Assembly: GCF_001553605.1 (NCBI RefSeq)
Contig: NZ_CP014229.1
Location: 2,694,501-2,758,500 of the forward strand
From: Desulfovibrio fairfieldensis
GTDB taxonomy: Bacteria; Desulfobacterota; Desulfovibrionia; Desulfovibrionales; Desulfovibrionaceae
Direction of reading: 5' to 3'
Length of the DNA: 64,000 bases
The notes below the pieces were generated by a model. It was not told the DNA's origin and did not search any database. It saw only the letters and a program-made list of their open reading frames with translations. Made by a program: the position numbers and the translations under genes. Below, one piece after another: positions 58,069 to 64,000 of this stretch; the first letter of the stretch is position 1; every line of letters begins with the position of its first letter.

Positions 58069-59673
58069 TTACTTCAGAATGGCCGCCAAATCCTCATCCG
58101 GGGTGCTGATGGGACGGATGCCCCACTTCTCTACCAGGATATTCAGAATGGTCGGTGAAACAAAGGCGGGCAGGCTGGGTCCGAGACGGATATTTTTGAT
58201 GCCCAGAGCCAGCAGGGTGAGCAGGATGCTCACGGCTTTCTGCTCATACCAGGAAAGCACCAGGGAAAGCGGCAGATCGTTGACGTCGCATTTCAGGGCG
58301 TCGGCCAGGGCCAGGGCCACCTGTACCGCCGCGTAGGCGTCGTTGCACTGGCCCATGTCCAGCAGGCGCGGCAGGTCGCCGAGCTTGCCCAGGTCCTTGT
58401 CGAAGAAGCGGAACTTGCCGCAGGCCAGAGTCAGCACCAAGGTGTCCTGCGGAGTTTTTTCCACAAATTCCGTGTAATAGTTGCGGCCGGGCTTGGCCCC
58501 GTCACAGCCGCCCACCAGGAAGATGTGACGCAATTTGCCCTGGGCCACGGCTTCCAGCACCTTGGGCGCGGCATTGAGCATGGTTTGGCGGCCGAAGCCG
58601 GTCAGAATTTCCTTGCCGGGCTCGTCCTCGGCAAAGCCGGGCAGTTCCAGGGCCTTGGCGATGACCGGCGCGAAATCCCGCCCTTTGCAGTGCACACAGC
58701 CGGGCCAGCCTACATTGCCGCTGGTAAAGATTTTGTCGCCGTAGGCGCGGGGATTCTGAATGCAGTTGGTGGTGAAGAGCACCGCTCCGGGGAAGTCGGG
58801 CAGTTCTTTCTGCTGGTTCTGCCAGGCCGTGCCGAAATGTCCGGCCAGATGCTTGAAGGCCTTCAGGCGGGGGTAGCCGTGGGCGGGCAGCATTTCGCCG
58901 TGGGTGTAGATATTGATGCCCGTGCCTTCGGTCTGTTCCAGCAGGGCCTGCAGATCCAAAAGGTCATGGCCGGAAACCAAAATGGCCTTGCCCTTGCGGT
59001 GCCCCAGGGAAACCGGCGTGGGCACGGGATCGCCGAAGGATTCGGTATTGCCCTTTTCCAGCAGTTCCATGGCCCGCAGATTGGCCTTGCCGCATTCCAG
59101 CACCAGCTCCAGCCAGCCGCCCAGATCGCGGACTTCCTCGTCCCAAAGCGTACCGGCCACAAGAGCCTTGCAGACAAAGGCCGCAAGCTCGGAATCGCGC
59201 TGACCGAGCCGTGCCGCATGGTCGGCGTAGGCGGCCACGCCCTTGAGCCCGAAAAGCAGCATCTGCATGGCCGAAGCAACGTCCGCGTCCGCGCTGAGCA
59301 CGTCGATGCCCACCACGCTTTCCGGCAGACGGGCCAGATATTCGTCCAGGGAGACGTTCAGATCCTCGGGTTTTTCCCCCAGCCGGGCGGCCAGGTCCTT
59401 GGCCCGCTCCAGGGTTTCGGCCTGCATTTTGCGCAGAGCCTCGGGGTCGAAATTCACATTGGTCAGGGTGCCGAACAGGGCCTCGACCATGAAGTCGTCC
59501 GTATCCGTATCCACAATGCCTGCGGCACGGGCCTGCAGGACCAGGGCCGCCAGACGCCGCAGAAGATAAATCAATTGATCCTGAATGACCGCCACATCCG
59601 CGCTTTTGCCGCAAACACCGGCCACCGTGCAGCCCGTTCCCTTGGCTGTCTGTTCACACTGATTGCAAAACAT
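58069..59673 (-). CDS. hcp: Hybrid cluster protein (hydroxylamine/NO reductase)
   Basis: 534 residues from the ATG at 59673 (AAAAGGAGTTTTACCCC). The N-terminal [4Fe-4S] motif is Cys3, Cys6, Cys15, Cys21 (MFCNQCEQTAKGTGC…C), the Desulfovibrio spacing. Hybrid-cluster ligands lie in SGHDLLDLQALLEQ, TTNCIQNP, GNVGWPGCVHC and VGGCDGAKPGR. The enzyme reduces NO and hydroxylamine and protects against nitrosative stress. No hcr gene is visible. Promoter carries a perfect HcpR-type palindrome. Confidence 0.97.
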   Translation of the reverse strand: MFCNQCEQTAKGTGCTVAGVCGKSADVAVIQDQLIYLLRRLAALVLQARAAGIVDTDTDDFMVEALFGTLTNVNFDPEALRKMQAETLERAKDLAARLGEKPEDLNVSLDEYLARLPESVVGIDVLSADADVASAMQMLLFGLKGVAAYADHAARLGQRDSELAAFVCKALVAGTLWDEEVRDLGGWLELVLECGKANLRAMELLEKGNTESFGDPVPTPVSLGHRKGKAILVSGHDLLDLQALLEQTEGTGINIYTHGEMLPAHGYPRLKAFKHLAGHFGTAWQNQQKELPDFPGAVLFTTNCIQNPRAYGDKIFTSGNVGWPGCVHCKGRDFAPVIAKALELPGFAEDEPGKEILTGFGRQTMLNAAPKVLEAVAQGKLRHIFLVGGCDGAKPGRNYYTEFVEKTPQDTLVLTLACGKFRFFDKDLGKLGDLPRLLDMGQCNDAYAAVQVALALADALKCDVNDLPLSLVLSWYEQKAVSILLTLLALGIKNIRLGPSLPAFVSPTILNILVEKWGIRPISTPDEDLAAILK

Positions 59674-59743
59674 AGGGGTAAAACTCCTTTTCCTCCCTCG
59701 GTGGAGGATGTGTCCCCATATACAACACAAACCCACCTCGTTC

Positions 59744-59763
59744 ACTGTGATTGAAATCACAGT
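59744..59763. promoter_or_regulatory. HcpR-type operator in the hcp promoter
   Basis: ACTGTGATTGAAATCACAGT, nine-base perfect arms around a two-base centre, containing TGTGA-N6-TCACA. Known HcpR sites in Desulfovibrio upstream of hcp have this form. Lies 71 bases before the hcp ATG. Confidence 0.85.
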
Positions 59764-59844
59764 TTTTTGCAAAAGGTAAAAAAAACGCGCCGGGCTTCGA
59801 CTGTGCGAAGACCGGCGCGGGAAGAAACGGACGGAGCGGGAAGC

Positions 59845-60510
59845 TCAACTGTTGTCGGGCTTGGCGTAGGCTCCGGGCAGGCGGGCGGCAACAGGGGCGA
59901 CCGGCGCGGCGGGCGGCGCGAAATTCTGCACATGGGCCCGCGCCGCCGCTTCTGCTGGAGCGGACGGAGCGGTGGGCGCGGCCGCCGGAATGCCGGGCTG
60001 CATGGCGTTTCTGCCGTAGGCGGCCCGGGCATGGGCGCGCGGCACCGCCGTCACCGGCGCCTGCATGATGGGCTGGGCGGTTTTCATGGCCGAGCCCGCG
60101 GGCTGCATGCGCCCAGCGATTTCCGCCGCCGCGCGACGGGCCTCCGGAGTTTCGATGATCTGGGCGTAAGCGCCGCGCAGGCCGGAGAGAATATGCACCA
60201 CGCTGTCCAGGGACTCCACGTTCATTTTCAGATTGGCCTGCAGGAGCCGCGCGGTACAGAGGATATACAGATTGTTGAGGTTCACGGCCAGGCTGCCGCC
60301 CTTGTCCATGTTCAGGGAGGCGGAAAGTTCATTGACGATGTCGATGACCTTGGAAATCAGAATGCCTTTGCCCGCGAAATCCCTGGCCAGCATCTTGTCG
60401 CGCGCCTGCTGAAGATAATTGAGCGCGCCGTCGTAGAGCATGATCAGAAGCTGCCCCTGATCCGTGGTGCTGACCTTGGTTTGGAAATATGCTTGCGCCG
60501 CTTTGTTCAT
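59845..60510 (-). CDS. fliS: Flagellin chaperone FliS with Ala/Pro-rich C-terminal extension
   Basis: 221 residues from the ATG at 60510 (GAAGGAACAGCCT). Residues 1-125 are FliS: MNKAAQAYFQTKVSTTDQGQLLIMLYDGALNYL, helix bundle with NLNNLYILCTARLLQANLK. It binds flagellin C-termini in the cytosol to stop premature polymerisation. The last 90 residues are an Ala/Pro-rich low-complexity tail not found in typical 130-residue FliS. It is downstream of fliD, with element B4 in between. Confidence 0.92.
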   Translation of the reverse strand: MNKAAQAYFQTKVSTTDQGQLLIMLYDGALNYLQQARDKMLARDFAGKGILISKVIDIVNELSASLNMDKGGSLAVNLNNLYILCTARLLQANLKMNVESLDSVVHILSGLRGAYAQIIETPEARRAAAEIAGRMQPAGSAMKTAQPIMQAPVTAVPRAHARAAYGRNAMQPGIPAAAPTAPSAPAEAAARAHVQNFAPPAAPVAPVAARLPGAYAKPDNS

Positions 60511-60601
60511 AGGCTGTTCCTTCTCGTTGCCCGCGCCGGTCCGCCGTGCCGGAGCGGAAAGCACTGTTCAGTGCGGGTAACTTTTTAAAATTGACCCGCC
60601 C

Positions 60602-60750
60602 TAGGGTCTGTTAACACTATAGAATTTTTGTTCGCCTGCAAGGAAGATAAACCTGCTTTGAGGGAGTGTACTCTTCTGGTACTCGACCGAAAAAGCAGGT
60701 GAAATCTGACGCGGCAGGAGGGCAAAAAGGCATAGCGTTAACAGGCCCTA
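60602..60750. repeat. Family B MITE-like element, copy B4 (149 bp)
   Basis: TA-bounded, practically identical to B2. The right TA lies in the fliD stop codon (CTA at 60748-60750, TAG on the minus strand). Inserted between fliD and fliS. Confidence 0.96.
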
Positions 60751-63700
60751 GTCGTTGCCGCTCAACTGCTTGAGCTGCGATTCCAGCGTCTTCTGCTGCT
60801 CGCTGTAATTCTTGAGCAGGGTTTCCAGGTTGGCGAAAATCGTCTTCTGCCGCGCCTCCCAGGTTTCCAGACGGTACTGCTCGCGCTCGATCTTCTTGTC
60901 GATATTCTCCATGATGCTCTTGTAGTTGTCCCGCAAAGACATCAGGGCGCCGTTCTTGGACTTCAGGGCAATGACGTCGTCTATTTCAGACTGCGTCATA
61001 TTGCTCGTGATATTCGCAGCCGTGAAATTCAGTTCGTCCTTGAAAAAACTGTTTACCGTCTGCGTCAGGCCCTGCTTGATGCGCACATACATGGGCTCTT
61101 CGCCGGCCTGGGGGTGATCACCGAGGCTCAGGTCGTCAATCTGGATGGACAGGCCGCGCGCGTCGCCCCTGGCCACGCTGAAATAATTGCCCGGCATGCT
61201 TTCGTCGCGCGTGGCCTCCACGCCGCCGATGGTCACATTGGTGATTTGGGGCTTGCCGTCGCTGCCCGTCTCCACATGGTACTTTACTTCGTAATTGCCT
61301 GCCTTGGTAATGCCCTCGACATGGCTGCCGTAGCGGAAATCGGCGCTGGTGGAAGAACCCGTGCCGCTGGCGCAGAAAAAATCCACCACGGCTTCCAGGT
61401 TGTTGGTGATCATGTCATTGTAGCTTTCCTTGTCCAGCGTCTGCAATTCCGCAATGCCGGACTTGGGGGCGATCACCAGCAGCCCGTAGGTCTCGCTGCT
61501 TTCATCCGTGTCGGTCTTGATGCCCAGATTGGCGAGGCTGGCCAGGACGTCGCCGGAAAGAATGTCGTCCGCCGACTGGCGGCTCTTGAAGCCGGGCGGC
61601 GAGGAACTGAGCACGCTGGAGAAGCGGCTTTTGAACAACTGCACCCCGTAGTTGCCCTGCAACAGGCCGCCTTTCTGGTTGGTCAGGCCCGACGGACTAT
61701 AGTTGTCCTTTTCAATATCATCGGGGTCGTTGGAAGTGACCTCCTTGTCCTCGTCATAGGAGGTATAGTCGCGGACGGTCAGCAGCACCGAGTTGACCGC
61801 GTCCAGAAAATTCTGGATGGACTGCTCCACCGAGGTAATGTCCGTGCTTATGCTGATGTGCGCATCGCCCGTATTCTGGATGCTGAAGACCACGCCCTCA
61901 ATGACGTCGCTCACGCTGTTGGAAGCCGACTCCATTTCCATGGGCCAGTTGTCCACGGTATAGCGGGCGTTGGCCGACCGCTGGATGGTCCAGTTGTCCG
62001 ACGTGGCTACCTGGCCCTGCAGGGCCGGTCCTTCGAGGTTCTGGACGTTCTTGAGCTGGAGGTAGACCGGCTTTCCGGCGGCAATCTCGTCCGGCGTGAG
62101 TTCCTTGCCGTCGGCGTCCGTATAGGCCACGCCCCAGTCGGCGGGCGCGGAGGCCATGGAATTGCCGTCCTTGTCCTTCCAGACAATACCCGTACCGTCT
62201 TTCAGTTTTGTCAGCACATCCTTCATGGTCTGGGGAGACGTCAGGGTCAGGGTGCCGGTTTCGCCGTTATTGGTGGTGACGGTGTAGACCAGATCCGGCG
62301 GCTCTTCCAGGTAGGTGCCCGTGCCGTCAGTGTAGAACAGAGAATTTCCGGCGGTATTCGTTTTGGGCACCTTGGTGCTGGCTTCAAACGTGGTCGTGAA
62401 ACCGGCGGTTCCGCTGGCGCCGGTGGTCAGTTTGAAATCCTTCACGTCGTCCAGTTTCAGGACCCGGTTGCCGTCGGCGTCCGTTGTGAGCGTTCCGGGA
62501 TAGGCGGCATTGATGGCGTCCAGCAACTGCTGGTTGGTCATGCCGCTTGTCAGCTGATCCACATAAACGACGCTGCCGTCCTTCTTGGTGATGGTGAAGA
62601 CAAGTTCGGAGCCCGGAGGCGGCGGGGTTTCGTCGTCCTTGCCGTCAATGCGCTTGCCCAGCTTGCCCGCGGCAAAGGTCAGGGTGGCGGAGGCGGAGTC
62701 CAGCGTACCGCCCAACTCGTCCCGGACGCCCTTGGCGGGCGTGTGATTGCTCTGCAGCTTGCTGGCGTCGGTGAGGTCGGCGCACGCCACATTTGTGACA
62801 CCGCTCAGGTTCACGCCCCAGGAGCCGGCGCTGTTCAGGCCGATGTCCACGCTGTCGCCGCTCTGGGTGGCCTGGGCCATCTGCACCAGCAGCTCCCGCT
62901 TGCTGGCCCCGGCCTTGATCTTGAATTCGCGCGTGCTGCCGTCTTCCATGGTCATGGTAAAGGTCAGGAGGTCATTGTCCCCCTTGCCCTCGGCCATGCC
63001 TCCGGCGGCATTCAATTTGTCGTCATTCAGACTGCCGCTGCCCACACCCACCCAGGTGGAGGGCGGCGTATAGGCTTCATCCGAACTCTTGCGGCGGCTG
63101 AAGGACTTGACGCCGTCCATAAGCAGGTTGCCGTCGGCGTCCAGCCGGGCATTGATGCCGCCGGCGGCGGCGTTGAGAGCCGTCACCAACTGGTCGGCGG
63201 TGGAGTTGCCCTTGACGGTCACGGATTTTTTGGCGCCGTTCCGCAACACCAGGTCATAGGTATATTCCGTGGGGTTGGTGAGGGACTGGCTGGTATCCAG
63301 GCTGCCGTTGGTCAGCCAGGTGGAGTTCGTGCCCGAGGCCCCCATCCCCTTCAGATTGTTGTTGTAGATGATCAGGTTGTTGTCCGCGCCGGTATCCTTG
63401 CCCGCCACCTGGTAGACATAGCCGGAACCGGTCTGGATCAGGCTGACCTTGATGCCCGGATTTTCCGTGGAATTGTTGACCATGCTGGCGAACGACTCCA
63501 GCGTGGTACCGGCCGGAACCTTGATGCTGTGGTCCTTGCCCGCGTAATTGAAGCGGAAGTACTGCACGTCGCCCGTGTCGTTGATGATATCGGTCTTGGA
63601 ATCGAACACACAACCGGTATTGGCCCAGATGGCGTTGCTGGCCATCTGGCTGACCTTGATGGTGTGCTGCACATCCTGGGCCGAGGCATTGGCCACCGCG

Positions 63701-63969
63701 GTGATGATGTTTTCGTTGCTGCTGCTGACGTTCTTGGTGACGAAGTTGTTCTTGTCGCTCAGCGCGGAGAGCATGCTGCTGGCGGCCTGCACCTGCTCGA
63801 TGATCTTGCCGAAGGCCTCATAGCGCAGGTTCCAGTCGCCTTTCCAGGCTTCAAGCCGGTTCAGCTGCGACGATTCGATCTTTTTGAGCTGCTCCAGCAC
63901 CTTGTCGAAGTTGGTGTCGTTGCCGCTCAGACCGGAAATGGCGTTGGAGCCGGAAATGCTGATTGCCAT
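60748..63969 (-). CDS. fliD: Flagellar filament cap protein FliD, expanded form
   Basis: 1073 residues, about twice the usual FliD. The N-terminal FliD_N domain (1-120) has ISGLSGNDTNFDKVLEQLKKIE, and the C-terminal FliD_C domain (about 690-1060) ends in a long coiled coil (RLETWEARQKTIFANLETLL). Between them lie at least five related modules (about 135-180, 236-292, 334-395, 455-520, 558-640) of a strand-G-strand-then-helix type like flagellin IN motifs. FliD caps the growing filament and often mediates adhesion. ATG at 63969 has GAGG upstream. Surface modules are expected to vary between strains. Confidence 0.9.
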   Translation of the reverse strand: MAISISGSNAISGLSGNDTNFDKVLEQLKKIESSQLNRLEAWKGDWNLRYEAFGKIIEQVQAASSMLSALSDKNNFVTKNVSSSNENIITAVANASAQDVQHTIKVSQMASNAIWANTGCVFDSKTDIINDTGDVQYFRFNYAGKDHSIKVPAGTTLESFASMVNNSTENPGIKVSLIQTGSGYVYQVAGKDTGADNNLIIYNNNLKGMGASGTNSTWLTNGSLDTSQSLTNPTEYTYDLVLRNGAKKSVTVKGNSTADQLVTALNAAAGGINARLDADGNLLMDGVKSFSRRKSSDEAYTPPSTWVGVGSGSLNDDKLNAAGGMAEGKGDNDLLTFTMTMEDGSTREFKIKAGASKRELLVQMAQATQSGDSVDIGLNSAGSWGVNLSGVTNVACADLTDASKLQSNHTPAKGVRDELGGTLDSASATLTFAAGKLGKRIDGKDDETPPPPGSELVFTITKKDGSVVYVDQLTSGMTNQQLLDAINAAYPGTLTTDADGNRVLKLDDVKDFKLTTGASGTAGFTTTFEASTKVPKTNTAGNSLFYTDGTGTYLEEPPDLVYTVTTNNGETGTLTLTSPQTMKDVLTKLKDGTGIVWKDKDGNSMASAPADWGVAYTDADGKELTPDEIAAGKPVYLQLKNVQNLEGPALQGQVATSDNWTIQRSANARYTVDNWPMEMESASNSVSDVIEGVVFSIQNTGDAHISISTDITSVEQSIQNFLDAVNSVLLTVRDYTSYDEDKEVTSNDPDDIEKDNYSPSGLTNQKGGLLQGNYGVQLFKSRFSSVLSSSPPGFKSRQSADDILSGDVLASLANLGIKTDTDESSETYGLLVIAPKSGIAELQTLDKESYNDMITNNLEAVVDFFCASGTGSSTSADFRYGSHVEGITKAGNYEVKYHVETGSDGKPQITNVTIGGVEATRDESMPGNYFSVARGDARGLSIQIDDLSLGDHPQAGEEPMYVRIKQGLTQTVNSFFKDELNFTAANITSNMTQSEIDDVIALKSKNGALMSLRDNYKSIMENIDKKIEREQYRLETWEARQKTIFANLETLLKNYSEQQKTLESQLKQLSGND

Positions 63970-64000
63970 ATGCGCCTCGCACTGCGAAAGATCTCTGCCG

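Noticed and set aside
28889..60750. Reading A/B elements as Rho-independent terminators only
   Set aside because: They have no T runs after the stems, contain long conserved interiors, occur in both orientations, and are bounded by TA. Terminator activity may be a side effect.

Overview
The window comes from the chromosome of a Desulfovibrio-type sulfate reducer, close to the D. desulfuricans lineage. Evidence: DsrC with its two C-terminal cysteines, a desulfoferrodoxin / 45-residue rubredoxin / rubredoxin:oxygen oxidoreductase operon (the short rubredoxin is the form known from D. desulfuricans), a Coo-type energy-converting [NiFe] hydrogenase operon (cooMKLXUH-hypA-cooF), a hybrid cluster protein with an HcpR-like operator and regulator, and the DVU0524/FlgM flagellar arrangement. 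GC content is high in genes and much lower in the dispersed elements between them.

Layout. 1-3.4 kb: flagellar genes on the minus strand (flgJ-like, flgI, flgM, DVU0524-like) behind a sigma-28 promoter. 3.5-6.3 kb: an orphan Tle1-like lipase and an MFS exporter. 6.4-14.8 kb: metF with a promoter-spanning operator, a phosphodiester glycosidase, the oxygen-defence operon, an Arg/Asp-rich secreted protein, larC, a CBS-ACT protein and dsrC. 14.9-22.6 kb: a DUF2339/DUF3999 membrane pair (frameshifted at a C8 tract), a decayed GT51 relic and PBP1A. 22.6-28.9 kb: a solute-binding protein coupled to a diguanylate cyclase, a tRNA m1A58 methyltransferase, an SMR exporter and a GGDEF-EAL protein. 29.3-36.3 kb: a catabolic operon with a tripartite tricarboxylate-type transporter (TctB, TctA, TctC), a MOFRL-type glycerate kinase, a divergent enolase paralogue and a GntR/FCD regulator. 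36.5-43.8 kb: an RTX-repeat protein, copA/copZ, a Csd4-like cell-shape carboxypeptidase and gpsA. 44.2-52.9 kb: the Coo hydrogenase operon with an extra 53-residue Fe-S mini-protein. 53-60 kb: a small basic secreted protein, then a nitrosative-stress type cluster (HPP protein, membrane polyferredoxin, FMN-binding protein, flavodoxin, Crp/Fnr regulator, Hcp). 59.8-64 kb: fliS and an unusually large fliD.

The most unusual feature is a set of short non-coding elements (28, 129, 149, 150 and 153 bp) that all start and end with TA. They have terminal inverted repeats and sit at YTAR sites. In at least six cases the target TA lies inside a stop codon, so the gene end is preserved. At 28889-29312 three different elements are stacked end to end, sharing single TA dinucleotides, exactly between the stop codons of two convergent genes. 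The pattern resembles MITEs mobilised by an IS5-family (IS427/IS870-type, CTAG-targeting) transposase, but no transposase is present in the window.

The metabolic novelty candidate is the transporter-kinase-enolase-like operon. It looks like an uptake and 2-phosphorylation route in which the enolase homologue has lost residues needed for canonical 2-phosphoglycerate dehydration.
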